Positions 8,570 to 17,668 are shown, counted from the first letter of the stretch. The stretch: 64,000 bases of DNA from Roseomonas marmotae (GCF_017654485.1 NZ_CP061091.1:2920501-2984500); one strand, 5' to 3'. The notes: generated by a model from the letters alone, not told the origin. Program-made: numbers and translations.

Positions 8570-9735
8570 GAATTCTCTATAGCCACCGCATTCGCTCACG
8601 CGACGGACAGAGCGTGCATCTCGAAGCCATGGTCGCCGCGCTGCGGGCGGCCGGGCATGAGGTGCGTGTGGTCGGCCCGGCGGGTTTCGAGAATGCTGGC
8701 CTGGGCGGCGAAAGCCGGATGGTGAGCCTGCTGCGCCAGCGGCTGCCCGCATTCGTGGGGGAGTTGGCGGAGCTGGCTTACATTGTGCCGGCGACCTTAC
8801 GCCTGCGCCGGGCCGCCGCCGAGTTCAAGCCCGACGTCATCTATGAACGCGCCAATCTCTTCCATCTGGCAGGCACGCTGGTGGCGGCGAGCCGTGGCAT
8901 TCCGCTGCTGCTGGAGGTGAACGCCCCCCTGGCGGAAGAGCGCGCGCGCTTCGGCAAGCTTGGGCTGCGCGGCATTGCGGCGGCGCTGGAACGCCTGACC
9001 TGGCGCCGCGCCAGCCGGGTGCTGCCGGTGACGGAAGTGCTGGCCGACCATATCAAGGCCGCCGGCGTGCCGGCCTCACGGATCACCGTCGTGCCCAACG
9101 GCATCCATCCCGAGGATTTCGCCGAGGCCGCCGCGCCCGCCAGGGTGCCGGGGCAACTGGTTCTGGGCTTCGTGGGCTTCGTGCGGGAATGGCACGGGAT
9201 GGACCGCGTGGTGCGTGCGCTGGCCACCTGGAAGGGCCAGCCCACGCTGGCTCTACAGGTTGTCGGGGACGGCCCGGCGCGCGCGGGTCTGGAAAAGCTG
9301 GCCGCGGAGCTGGGCATATCCGACCGCGTGCGCTTCACCGGCCTCGCCGCGCGTGAGGATGTGCCGCGCATGGTCAGCGGCTTCGACATCGCCTTGCAGC
9401 CGGCTTCGGTGGCTTATGCCTCGCCCCTGAAGGTATTCGAGTACATGGCGGCGGGCCGCGCCATCGTCGCCCCGGACCAGCCGAACCTGCGGGAGGTGCT
9501 GCGGCATGGTGAAACCGCGCTGCTCTTCGACCCCGCCAATCCTGATTCCCTGTGGCAGGCCATCGTGACCCTGGCCGAGGACCCGGCGCTGCGGCAGCGC
9601 CTGGGCGACGCGGCGCGGGAGGAGATCCGGCGGCGCGACCTGACCTGGGCCGGCAATGCCCGCCATGTCCTGGCCCTGGCGGCCGAGGAACTGGGCCGCC
9701 GCCATGGCGGCAAGCTGGCAGCGCCTGCCGAATGA
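8566..9735 (+). CDS. GT4 family glycosyltransferase
   Basis: 389 residues. The ATG at 8566 overlaps the upstream TGA, and the sequence starts MRILYSHRIRSRDGQSVHLEAM, a normal GT-B opening. The C-terminal nucleotide-sugar domain is visible from LVLGFVGFVREWHGMDRV, through VVGDGPARAGLEKLAAELG, to SPLKVFEYMAAGRAIVAPD. The family moves a sugar from an NDP donor to a growing lipid-linked oligosaccharide at the inner face of the inner membrane. The acceptor and donor cannot be read from the sequence. The gene overlaps both neighbours by ATGA-type junctions, so it belongs to the tightly coupled operon running from 4544 to 10841. Confidence 0.9.
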   Translation: MRILYSHRIRSRDGQSVHLEAMVAALRAAGHEVRVVGPAGFENAGLGGESRMVSLLRQRLPAFVGELAELAYIVPATLRLRRAAAEFKPDVIYERANLFHLAGTLVAASRGIPLLLEVNAPLAEERARFGKLGLRGIAAALERLTWRRASRVLPVTEVLADHIKAAGVPASRITVVPNGIHPEDFAEAAAPARVPGQLVLGFVGFVREWHGMDRVVRALATWKGQPTLALQVVGDGPARAGLEKLAAELGISDRVRFTGLAAREDVPRMVSGFDIALQPASVAYASPLKVFEYMAAGRAIVAPDQPNLREVLRHGETALLFDPANPDSLWQAIVTLAEDPALRQRLGDAAREEIRRRDLTWAGNARHVLALAAEELGRRHGGKLAAPAE

Positions 9736-10841
9736 ACGCGCCGCTGCTGTTGCATGTCTTCCCGAGCTTCGGTGTGGGCGGGGCGCAGGTACGCTTCGCC
9801 GGGCTGGCCAACCGCTTCGGTGACCGCTGGCGCCACGCGGTGATCGCGCTGGACGGCAACGACGAATGCCTGGAGCGGATCGCACCCGGCGTCAGGTTGG
9901 AGATGCTGCCCTCCCCCATCCGGCGGGGCGAGGCCCTGCCGCGTGCCATGCTGAAGATCGGCACGATGCTGAGGCGGCTGCGGCCGGACCTGCTGGTGAC
10001 CAGCAATTGGGGCAGCATCGAATTCGCGCTCGCGCGCCTAGCCATGCCCGGCTTGCCGCATCTGCATACCGAGGATGGCTTCGGCCCCGAGGAAAGCAAT
10101 GGTCAGCTGCGGCGGCGGATACTAACGCGCCGCATCGCGCTCCGCCGCAGCACGGTGGTGCTGCCTTCCACGATTCTGCTGCGCGCTGCTCTGGAAACCT
10201 GGAAGCTGCCGGCAAGCCGCGTGCACCACATCCCCAACGGGCTGGACCTGGGCCGCTTCCAGCCGGATGGGCCGACCGATCCGATCTTTCCAGGCAGCAC
10301 TCCGTTGATCGGCACCGTCGCCGCCCTGCGGCCGGAGAAGAACCTGGGCCGCATGCTACGCGCCTCGGCCCTGCTGAAGCAGGAAGGCCAGGAATTCCGG
10401 CTGGCGATCCTGGGCGATGGGCCGGAGCGTGGAAAGCTGGAGGCCCTGGTCCGGGAACTTGGCCTGTGCGAGGTGGTGCGCTTCATCGGCCATGTGCCCG
10501 ACCCGGCCGCCGCCTATCGTGCCCTCGATCTCTTCGTGCTCTCCTCGGATACCGAGCAGATGCCTTTTTCGGTGCTGGAGGCTATGGCAACGGGGCTACC
10601 GGTCGCCACGACCGATGCCGGCGACATCCGCGCCATGCTGCCGGCCGAGAATCAGCCTTACATTGCCGGAAAGGACGACCAGGCGCTGGCCGATGTCATG
10701 CGCCCCCTGCTGCGCGATCCCGCGCTGCGCCGGCAGGCCGGTCAGGCCAATCGGGCCAAGGCCGAGCGTGACTATGACCAGGAAGCGATGTTCCAGGCCC
10801 ATGCCGATCTGATCGACCGGACCCGCGCGGCAAGAACATAG
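9732..10841 (+). CDS. GT4 family glycosyltransferase, last gene of EPS operon
   Basis: 369 residues. The ATG at 9732 overlaps the upstream stop (ATGA). The N-terminus MNAPLLLHVFPSFGVGGAQVR contains the glycine-rich donor loop of GT-B enzymes. The C-terminal half holds LIGTVAALRPEKNLGRMLRA, ILGDGPERGKLEALVRELGL and SSDTEQMPFSVLEAMATGLPVA, with the E-x7-E-like motif. The protein is a typical capsule/EPS-associated glycosyltransferase. The operon ends here. The next 245 bases hold no gene and no clear U-tract terminator. Family is certain, donor sugar unknown. Confidence 0.9.
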   Translation: MNAPLLLHVFPSFGVGGAQVRFAGLANRFGDRWRHAVIALDGNDECLERIAPGVRLEMLPSPIRRGEALPRAMLKIGTMLRRLRPDLLVTSNWGSIEFALARLAMPGLPHLHTEDGFGPEESNGQLRRRILTRRIALRRSTVVLPSTILLRAALETWKLPASRVHHIPNGLDLGRFQPDGPTDPIFPGSTPLIGTVAALRPEKNLGRMLRASALLKQEGQEFRLAILGDGPERGKLEALVRELGLCEVVRFIGHVPDPAAAYRALDLFVLSSDTEQMPFSVLEAMATGLPVATTDAGDIRAMLPAENQPYIAGKDDQALADVMRPLLRDPALRRQAGQANRAKAERDYDQEAMFQAHADLIDRTRAART

Positions 10842-11086
10842 CGCCGAGAGCCAGCGGCTGGTTCAGCCGCCGGCCAAATCATCTTGCTGCCGCATAAAAC
10901 CTGAGGACCCCCGGCGACTTTCTGGGAGGCATTCAAGTCATTGCCGGGCTTCGCATGGCCAGCGGCGAGGTTCCGCGTGACATCAGGCCCGCAGGCCGCG
11001 GCGCGGCATCGTGCTCCCGCCATCACGGATGCCGCATTTCGCTACAGGCAGGGATGCCGGCAGCCACACCAGCATCCCTGGCTGTG

Positions 11087-11506
11087 TCAGATACCTTCTT
11101 CCGGCACACTGCGCTGCACCTGCGGAGAGGTCATCATGCGCGCAACGGCGACCAGGGCACTGCGGTGCCGCGGGTCGGCGATGCTGCCGAACATCTGGAT
11201 CAGTTCCACAATCTCCTGGCTCGGGCTGCTCGGAAGCGCGAGGTTGTTGTTCTGCTCCACCGTCGTTTCCTGCGGCGATGAGGCCGCGGCCAGCAGCGTA
11301 TCCGGCCGGACACCCAGTGCATTGGCGATGGCAATCAGCCGGCTGGCCGTAATGCGGGTCGAACCCGTCTCGTAACGGTGCAACTGCGCGCCCGTCACGC
11401 CGATCATGCTGGCCACCTGCTTCTGCGTCAGCCCGGCGGAACGGCGATACTGGCGGATCTCCCGCCCAACAGCGGAATCAGAAGTGGTCGGTCCGCGCTT
11501 CCTCAC
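11087..11506 (-). CDS. XRE family transcriptional regulator
   Basis: 139 residues. A Cro/C1-type helix-turn-helix covers about residues 13-72: GREIRQYRRSAGLTQKQVAS, then IGVTGAQLHRYETGSTRITASRLIAIANALGV. The remaining C-terminal half is a short extension of unknown fold that includes SQEIVELIQMFGSIADPRHR. The protein should bind DNA as a dimer. It converges on the EPS operon and its promoter faces the AT-rich gap at 11507-12687, which would be the natural place for its own operator. No operator could be assigned. Its target could be itself, the EPS operon or the tandem DGQHR gene; the sequence does not decide. Confidence 0.88.
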   Translation of the reverse strand: MRKRGPTTSDSAVGREIRQYRRSAGLTQKQVASMIGVTGAQLHRYETGSTRITASRLIAIANALGVRPDTLLAAASSPQETTVEQNNNLALPSSPSQEIVELIQMFGSIADPRHRSALVAVARMMTSPQVQRSVPEEGI

Positions 11507-12687
11507 TTGAAAATCCTCATCATCTGGCTTTGGGTCATCGGGTATCCACCATGCTGCTTGGCGTGCGCAGCACGCCTGACGTCACAGTGGCTCACGTAAA
11601 GCGTGGAATTCATGCGGGGGCTGAAAAGCCGCGCTCTTCCACCGCTGTCTGGCATCACTAATTCATCTCCCTGTTCATGCAGCAGCCTAGTCCGCGAAGC
11701 CGAGGCTGAACGACGTCTAGGCCCTGTGAACCGCCTAATTAGGAAATGTGGAATAGAAAGTAAGGGCGGCGTTTGCGAATTAGCCGGTTTGCCGTCAGAT
11801 CGTCTCACATTTGCATACATTGTATGGCGATTTGTGGTGCCTGCAGGAAAATAGATGTCTGCGCACAGCATATAAATTTACGATATGGGGAAATTGATAT
11901 CCACACCAGACGACGTTCAACGCAACCCACGAGGCGAAATCAACGCGATCCTTTTACATCTAGAAGCACAAACTCGTATGAGTTCGTCCATTTCGCCAAG
12001 CTTAACTCAACATCCTTGTGGATGTTAGCGGTTTTTACTTTGGCTTAGGCATTACGTTTTGCACAAGTGATCGTGATAAGGCATTGCGAGAAATTCCACT
12101 CTTGCACAAGGCGCCATGTCCCAGCAGGCGCGAATCAAACAGCAATCGCCTGTAAGAAGCTTAAGCTTATCATTCCGCGCGGGATGTTTCTCTGGCGTCT
12201 AGCCGACGGGAATTTTGATCCTGCCTCAAGGTTGCAAGGGCGTTAGGGATGCGCGGCCAGAGAGGGCGGGGTTGAAGCTTCACCCTGACATTTCGGCCTC
12301 CATGAACGGCGGCGCCGATTACCTTCACCGAATTTTTAACTCCGTTAACTTTTTTTGCTTAATCCGCAGCATCACAACAAGATTTTCTTACTTAGCCGGA
12401 AATAAATAGCGGTCAACTTCCCGTGAAAATAATGCTAAGATAATTGAAGTTTCTGAACACGCCTAGGTAAACTAAGTTTCGCTCTGATCAAATAGCAGAG
12501 CATGTATTCATATGTTACGCTTGACCTTCAGTTGATACCGCTTGGCTACCCATTCAATTCAGGGGAATTCGAGTATGATTGCGGTCAAACAAAGACATTC
12601 CCTTGTTTGTTACAAAACTTACTTAGTCGATATTAAGTGGCTTGCCATGAGCCGGTATTTCCAAATTCCATCAGGCCATGAAGTGAT
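11507..12687. other. AT-rich gene-free interval of about 1.2 kb
   Basis: No open frame here has codon use or similarity that looks coding. From about 11640 the base composition drops well below that of the flanking genes, with many A/T runs (for example around 12330-12360 and 12360-12480). Short inverted repeats stand out: AACTC-GTAT-GAGTT at 11971-11984, a hairpin with 7-bp arms at 12009-12026, and the perfect palindrome AAGCTTAAGCTT at 12157-12168. The interval separates the minus-strand XRE gene from the plus-strand tandem DGQHR gene, so it must hold both promoters. It may also hold an unannotated RNA or the remains of acquired DNA. Confidence 0.6.
12009..12026 (+). other. hairpin with trailing T-run inside AT-rich gap
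   Basis: Arms AACATCC and GGATGTT are perfect complements around a TTGT loop. A run of five T follows after five bases (12032-12036). This resembles a weak intrinsic terminator reading on the plus strand, although no gene precedes it. It could mark the end of a small RNA or be chance. Confidence 0.3.
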
Positions 12688-14445
12688 GTGCAGATGATGG
12701 GGGCACGGTCCCCGCGAGCTGGCCTGCCCGCAGATCGTCATCACACCAGCCTGTCCCCAGCACGTAAGACCAGGACACGGCCGGCCTCCGCGCCGCAGGG
12801 CCATACCGACCTACCGGTAAATGTGACGCTGACGACGCTATCCCCCAGTATCGCCAGCGCCATGTTGAGCCGCGCCGATCCTCGGGCGAGGCCACAGGAA
12901 GACGTCATCGGCGCCTATGCGCGGGCCATGCGCGAGGGGTGCTGGGTGGTGAATGGCTCGTCCATCATCCTGTCCCGCAGCGGGCGCCTGCTTGATGGCG
13001 TTCAACGGCTTTCGGCCTGCGTGGCAACCGGCATCCCGCTGCTCACGTACTTGGCCGAGAACATCAGCGACGAGGCTTTCCACAGCATCGATCAGCACCG
13101 CCGGCGCAGCCTCGCCGGAGCGCTTAAATACCGCGGCTATGCACATCATCAGTTGCTGGCCAGCCTGCTGATCTGGCTGGAGCGCTACGACGAGCGCCGC
13201 ATGACGGAGGAGCGCCAGCCCCCTGCCTGCTGGACGAAGCTGGACCGCATCCTGCGCGTGAGCCCCGCGCCCGTCGAGGCCGTGGCCGCCAGCCTCGCGC
13301 ATCCGGGCCTGCCGCTTCCCGAACTCGTCCGCGCCATGCTCCTCTTCATGGGCCATCGCGCCGATACCGCCGCGACGGAACGGATGCTCGACGCCATGCT
13401 GCATCCGGAGCGCTATACCTGGGACGAGCCGGGCGTGCTGCTGCACGACCTGGCCGAGCGGGACCAGGGCAACGCTGAGATAAGGACGGTCTGGCTGATG
13501 GCGCTCGGCATCAAGGCGCTGAATGCCACGCGCAGGGGTGAGCGGTTGCGGCGGCTGTCCTGGTCCGAGCATCCGTCAGGGCGTCGCCCTGCGGAGCCCT
13601 TCCCGCTGATGGAGAATTATCCCGGACTACCCGAGGCAGCGCCCTCGCCCGAATTGCCGGTCTCTGGGACGAGCCTGTCCTGCCAGATAGAGACGATCGA
13701 TGCGGAGGCGGCGTCACGCTACCTCTCCATGGGTCCGCTCCCCCGGCAGACCAGCGATGCCCATGTTCAGGCGCTGGCGGCCGATATGTCGCGTGGGCGC
13801 TGGATCACGAATGCACAGCCGATCTGCTTCTCGGCCGCCGGGCGGCTGCTCGATGGTCAGCATCGTCTGCTGGCCGTGGTGGCGGCCGGAACCACGATCG
13901 AGGCCCCGGTGGTGCATGGCCTGCCGGAAGACGCCTATACCACCTATGACGGGCACCAGAGGCGCAGCGCGGCCGCGGATGACCCGGAAAGCGGCTTTGG
14001 CGATCAGGCATTGGCCACCGCCATGGCCAATCTGCTCTGGCGGTATGAGCGGCGCACCGAAGGCGTCCAGTACAAACGAGCCAGCGCCACCGAGATCCGG
14101 GAGATCCTGACGCAGCATCCGCGGCTCGTGGCGCTACGCGGCTTTGCGCGGAAGATGGTGCAGTTCGGCCGCTCCTCCGTCATGGGTTACGGCGCCTATG
14201 TGATCGAGCGGGAGGACCCGCAGCTTGGCAGCATCTTCCTGAACGCGCTCGTCACCGGCGCCGATCTGGCGGCGGGGCACCCCATCCTGGTGCTGCGCAA
14301 CAACCTGCAGCGGCTGCGGCGGGAGAAGGCTTCCCAGGCCGAGCAACTTTCAGCCCTGCTGGCAGGCTGGCGGCGCTACAAGCTGCATCCGGCATCGGCG
14401 CGGGACCGGCAACGGCTGGCGGAGCAGCGCGGCGAGGTTCGCTAA
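12688..14445 (+). CDS. protein with two tandem ParB/DGQHR-like halves
   Basis: 585 residues from the GTG at 12688. ATGs at 12694 and 12697 are alternatives, and no start has a good ribosome site. Residues 1-43 look non-homologous, so the true start may be later, near residue 46. The two halves repeat the same layout. The first has GCWVVNGSSIILSRSGRLLDGVQRL (residues 84-108, in pieces) then HSIDQHRRRSLAGAL. The second has GRWITNAQPICFSAAGRLLDGQHRL (370-394) then YTTYDGHQRRSAAD. This matches a ParB/Srx-superfamily family found in phages and actinobacteria (GxWxxNG...LLDGQHRL...D...RR). The first copy has lost the QH pair (GVQR). Each half continues into a helical region with LIWLERYDERR or LLWRYERRTEG. 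The function of the family is unknown; DNA or nucleotide handling is a guess. The gene is followed by a bidirectional terminator. Confidence 0.75.
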   Translation: MQMMGARSPRAGLPADRHHTSLSPARKTRTRPASAPQGHTDLPVNVTLTTLSPSIASAMLSRADPRARPQEDVIGAYARAMREGCWVVNGSSIILSRSGRLLDGVQRLSACVATGIPLLTYLAENISDEAFHSIDQHRRRSLAGALKYRGYAHHQLLASLLIWLERYDERRMTEERQPPACWTKLDRILRVSPAPVEAVAASLAHPGLPLPELVRAMLLFMGHRADTAATERMLDAMLHPERYTWDEPGVLLHDLAERDQGNAEIRTVWLMALGIKALNATRRGERLRRLSWSEHPSGRRPAEPFPLMENYPGLPEAAPSPELPVSGTSLSCQIETIDAEAASRYLSMGPLPRQTSDAHVQALAADMSRGRWITNAQPICFSAAGRLLDGQHRLLAVVAAGTTIEAPVVHGLPEDAYTTYDGHQRRSAAADDPESGFGDQALATAMANLLWRYERRTEGVQYKRASATEIREILTQHPRLVALRGFARKMVQFGRSSVMGYGAYVIEREDPQLGSIFLNALVTGADLAAGHPILVLRNNLQRLRREKASQAEQLSALLAGWRRYKLHPASARDRQRLAEQRGEVR

Positions 14446-14470
14446 GGCAGGCCATGTCAGGCAGGCACAA

Positions 14471-14508
14471 AAAAGCACGGGGCGGTGAAAGGCCGCCCCG
14501 CGCTTTTT
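14471..14508. terminator. bidirectional intrinsic terminator
   Basis: An 8-bp perfect GC stem (14478-14485 with 14493-14500, loop TGAAAGG) is extended by A-tract/T-tract pairing on the outside (AAAAGC with GCTTTTT). It therefore works on both strands. It sits between two convergent genes, the tandem DGQHR gene and the CBM60-like gene, and can end both transcripts. Confidence 0.88.
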
Positions 14509-14521
14509 CTGGCCTTGGTCT

Positions 14522-17500
14522 TCACACCGCGAAGACAGCATCCGTATGCACCACGGGGTGCTGGTCGATGGAGAAATACGCGTCACCATTGGTCAGCAGT
14601 GCCGCGCTGTCGCCGGTGGAGACGCCACCCAGGAGGATGTCGTCCACATAGAGGTTGCGGTCGGCAGCCTCATGGCCGCCCCAGGCGTCGTTGATGAAAG
14701 AGACCGTCACCGCATGGTCCTGGCCCACCATGACATCGCCCAGCGCCACTTCCATGCCGCTGAAGCCATGCTGCGCCGAGACCGCGCCACGCCAGGCTTC
14801 CTCACCATTCATCGTCACCACCGCGATGGCATCGCCCTGCCAGGAGTCGCCGCTCAGCACGATCGACAGCGGGGCCATGACAGGGGCCGAGGGGGGGGTG
14901 GAGTGAGACTGGGCAACGGTGAAGACCTCGTCACCATTCCCGAACAGCTCGGCCGAGCTGCCGGTGGAAGCGCCGCCCAGGAGGATGTCGTCCACATAGA
15001 GGTTGCGGTCCGCACCCTCATGGCCGCCCCAGGCGTCGTTGATGAAGGAGACGGTCACGTCATGCGCCCGGTCGGTGGAGACATCGCCCAGCGCCACCTC
15101 CATGCCGCTGGAGCCACGCTGCGCCGAAACCCCGCCGCGCCAAGCCTCCACGCCGTTCACCGACACCACCGCAATGGCATCGCCCTGCCAGGAGTCACCG
15201 CTCAGCACGATCGACAGCGGGGCCACGGCCGGGGCCGCGGGGGTCGAGGCTTCCGGGGCCGAGGGAGCGGTGGAGCCATGCGCGACGGTGAAGACCTCGT
15301 CACCATTCCCGAACATCTCGGCCTTGCTGCCGGTGGAGGCGCCGCCCACGAGGATGTCGTCCACATAGAGGTTGCGGTCCGCACCCTCATGGCCGCCCCA
15401 GCCATCGTTGATGAAGGAGACGGTCACGTCATGCGCCCGGTCGGTGGAAACATCGCCCAGCGCCACTTCCATGCCGCTGGAGCCATGCTGTGCCGAGACC
15501 GCGCCGCGCCAGGCTTCCACGCCATCCACCTTCACCACCGCGATGGCGTCGCCCTGCCAGGAGTCACCGCTCAGCACGATCGACAGCGGGGCCATGGCCG
15601 GGGCGTCATGCGCCGGAGTTTCCAAGGCCGGGGCATCTGTCTGGGGAAGCTCCGGTGCCGGCGCCTCATGCGACGGGGCGCTCGGCACCGGCCGCTCGGT
15701 CGGCATGTTCGAGGCGTCCGGCGGGGCCAGAGCGAAGGTGGGGTCGTTGGCGTAGATGTCGCCGCCGGTCATCGGCGGGTTTTCGGCCAGCAACTCGTGA
15801 TAGAGCGCGGCGGCCTCGGCATTGCCGGTCAGCTGCGCCAGGCCGGAGAGCGTCGCCAGCGCCAGCTGCGCATAGTTGCCGTCGGTATGAGCCCAGCCCT
15901 CGCCGTTCGACCAGCCCCGCGCCTGGGTCTGCGCGCCGATCTCGGCCCAGGTCTTGTAGATCTCGCCCGTCACCGGGTCGCTGTTGGCGATCAGATAGGC
16001 CGCGCCGTCATGCTGCGGCAGGCCATCGGCCTCATGCTGGAAGCGGCCGATCAGGAAGTTCGACATCCAGTCCAGCAGCGTCAGCGCGTCGGCATTGCCG
16101 CGCTCGGCGGCGGCGATCGCGGTGGAGGCGAAGTAGTCCTGCTGCCACGGCGGCAGCGCGCCGGCCGTGCCATAGACGCCCGGCACCCAGCCATGCGCCT
16201 CGCCCTGCTGCTCGGTCCAGGTGGGGATCTGCGAGACCAGCCACTTCCAGTTGCTCTCGGAAGCCGCGGTGAAATAGGCCTTCTCCGCGCTGCCATCCGG
16301 CGCCGCGAAGGCGGCATTGTCGATCTGCCGCAGCGACCAGGCGGCGCCGCGCACCTGGTTGCCGTTGACCACCAGGTCCTCGGCCATGCTGCGCTCTTCC
16401 GGCCAGTGCGCGAGGATGTTCCAGCTGGCCTGGGCATTCAGGTTGTCGAGGATCCAGCGCTCGCCGGTCAGCAGGTAGGGCACGAAGGAGAGGTCGGGCT
16501 GGTGGGAGCTGTCGAGCACCCAGCCGGACTGGCCGTCGTTGAACTGCACCAGCGAGCCGGAACTGGCGTCGCCCGGGCGGCCCTGGCCGCCGCGGCCATC
16601 GGTCCAGAGGCGGGGGTAGTCGTCGGTGCTGAGCCAGCTGTCGTTCCGGGCGTCCCAGTGGTGCCAGGGGATGGCGCTGGCGGCCTCGGCCTGGCCCAGG
16701 GCGTATTCGGCGGCGCGCGCATCCTGCGACAGCAGCCAGGTGGTGTTGCCGAAGGTGGTGAAGCCGATATCGCCACGGCCACCGGTGCCGGGCATGTACT
16801 GGGTCACGCCGTTGGCGGCGAGCGGCGCGTCCCAGCCGGGCGCGCCGATGGTGTTGCCAAGATCGCTCAGGACAGCTTCGGAGACCTTGAGGCCGAGGTC
16901 GTAGTTGGCGACGGCGCCGGTCTGCTGCAGGTGGGCGATGTCGTGGCGGATGTTCAGCCAGCCGCTCTGGGCGTCGCCCAGGCCCTGGCCGCCATTCTGC
17001 TCGTCGAGCTGGAAGCTGCGGTGCCAGTTCTCATACTGGCCCTGGCTGACGGTTTCCTTCGCCAGCACCTGGCCGTCCATGGTGACGGTGACGCCGTAGT
17101 TGGCGCGGCCGCCGGTGGCCTCCATGGCGCGGTCGTTGTTGAACTGGGCGTCGACGGAGAGGGTGCCGTCCTTGAAGGCGGTGACGTCGAAGATCAGGCG
17201 CTGCGACCCCTCGAGGGTCATCTCGACGCGGGCCTGGCTGGCCAGCGGGCCGTCCTGCCAGACGCTGGCGGTGCCATTGGCGATGGCCTGCTGCAGGGCG
17301 GCGAGGACGTCGACCTGGGTGGTGCCGGCGGCGGTGTCGAGCGTCACGTTGAAGCTGTGCTGCCGGGCCACGGCGGCGAGGTCGACGGCGGCGCCGGTGG
17401 CGGCCGTGGCGGCGGGGGCGAGGCTGAGGGCGAGGCTCTGGCCGGCGGCGAGATCGGGGCGCTCGAGGGAGAGCACGGCCATCTTCACCGAGCCATCCTC

Positions 17501-17668
17501 ATAGGTGGACTTGATGTCCATCTGCACGGGGACCTCGCGGCCGCCGATCCGGGCGGTGAGGCCGGAAGATGCCGGAAGTTCTCCGCGCACGAAGACTTGG
17601 CCGAAGGTTGTCACGCCACCGACAAGAGTGTGAGAACCCGCGTTTTCCAAGGTCAGATTGATTGCCAT
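14522..17668 (-). CDS. large protein with three C-terminal CBM60-like carbohydrate-binding modules
   Basis: 1048 residues starting MAINLTLENAGSHTLVGG, with no signal peptide. The first ~190 residues are beta-rich (TTFGQVFVRGELP, VPVQMDIKSTYEDGSVKM). The middle (~200-640) is Trp/Ala-rich and helical, with phrases such as YLLTGERWILDNLNAQASWN and HGWVPGVYGTAGALPPWQQD, suggesting an alpha-toroid like those of glycan-active enzymes. A Pro/Ala/Glu linker follows. Three modules of 99 residues each (LSIVLSGDSWQGDAIAVV ... FINDAWGGHEGADRNLYVDDI) then match the Ca-dependent xylan-binding CBM60 type. The chain ends DAVFAV, a hydrophobic tail that would fit a type I secretion signal, although no RTX repeats are present. 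It is likely a secreted or surface glycan-binding protein. No catalytic residues can be assigned. Confidence 0.75.
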   Translation of the reverse strand: MAINLTLENAGSHTLVGGVTTFGQVFVRGELPASSGLTARIGGREVPVQMDIKSTYEDGSVKMAVLSLERPDLAAGQSLALSLAPAATAATGAAVDLAAVARQHSFNVTLDTAAGTTQVDVLAALQQAIANGTASVWQDGPLASQARVEMTLEGSQRLIFDVTAFKDGTLSVDAQFNNDRAMEATGGRANYGVTVTMDGQVLAKETVSQGQYENWHRSFQLDEQNGGQGLGDAQSGWLNIRHDIAHLQQTGAVANYDLGLKVSEAVLSDLGNTIGAPGWDAPLAANGVTQYMPGTGGRGDIGFTTFGNTTWLLSQDARAAEYALGQAEAASAIPWHHWDARNDSWLSTDDYPRLWTDGRGGQGRPGDASSGSLVQFNDGQSGWVLDSSHQPDLSFVPYLLTGERWILDNLNAQASWNILAHWPEERSMAEDLVVNGNQVRGAAWSLRQIDNAAFAAPDGSAEKAYFTAASESNWKWLVSQIPTWTEQQGEAHGWVPGVYGTAGALPPWQQDYFASTAIAAAERGNADALTLLDWMSNFLIGRFQHEADGLPQHDGAAYLIANSDPVTGEIYKTWAEIGAQTQARGWSNGEGWAHTDGNYAQLALATLSGLAQLTGNAEAAALYHELLAENPPMTGGDIYANDPTFALAPPDASNMPTERPVPSAPSHEAPAPELPQTDAPALETPAHDAPAMAPLSIVLSGDSWQGDAIAVVKVDGVEAWRGAVSAQHGSSGMEVALGDVSTDRAHDVTVSFINDGWGGHEGADRNLYVDDILVGGASTGSKAEMFGNGDEVFTVAHGSTAPSAPEASTPAAPAVAPLSIVLSGDSWQGDAIAVVSVNGVEAWRGGVSAQRGSSGMEVALGDVSTDRAHDVTVSFINDAWGGHEGADRNLYVDDILLGGASTGSSAELFGNGDEVFTVAQSHSTPPSAPVMAPLSIVLSGDSWQGDAIAVVTMNGEEAWRGAVSAQHGFSGMEVALGDVMVGQDHAVTVSFINDAWGGHEAADRNLYVDDILLGGVSTGDSAALLTNGDAYFSIDQHPVVHTDAVFAV
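14581..15594 (-). repeat. three 297-bp tandem repeats encoding CBM60-like modules
   Basis: Units lie at 14581-14877, 14929-15225 and 15298-15594. Each is exactly 297 bp (99 codons) with no indels. The separating linkers are 51 and 72 bp and encode Pro/Ala/Ser-rich spacers. By eye the second and third units in coordinate order differ at about 20-25 positions, many of them third-codon changes. This implies recent duplication or ongoing gene conversion. Confidence 0.9.

Noticed and set aside
1..10841. Exosortase/PEP-CTERM association of the EPS cluster
   Set aside because: Amidotransferase, deacetylase and GNAT genes recall that system, but no exosortase and no PEP-CTERM protein is visible in the window.
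10848..10880. Imperfect hairpin after the last EPS glycosyltransferase gene
   Set aside because: One mismatch in a 9-bp stem and no T-run follows; not enough for a terminator call.
12345..12360. Possible CtrA box (TTAA...TTAAC) in the AT-rich gap
   Set aside because: The spacing between the TTAA elements is 5, not the required 7, and A/T-rich DNA gives such matches by chance.
11773..12409. Short open frames in the AT-rich gap (for example 11773-12048 and 12215-12409)
   Set aside because: No ribosome sites, no hydrophobic or domain pattern and codon use unlike neighbouring genes.
14581..15594. CRISPR-like or mobile repeat
   Set aside because: The repeats are 297 bp, in frame and encode a known type of carbohydrate-binding module, so they are protein-domain duplications.
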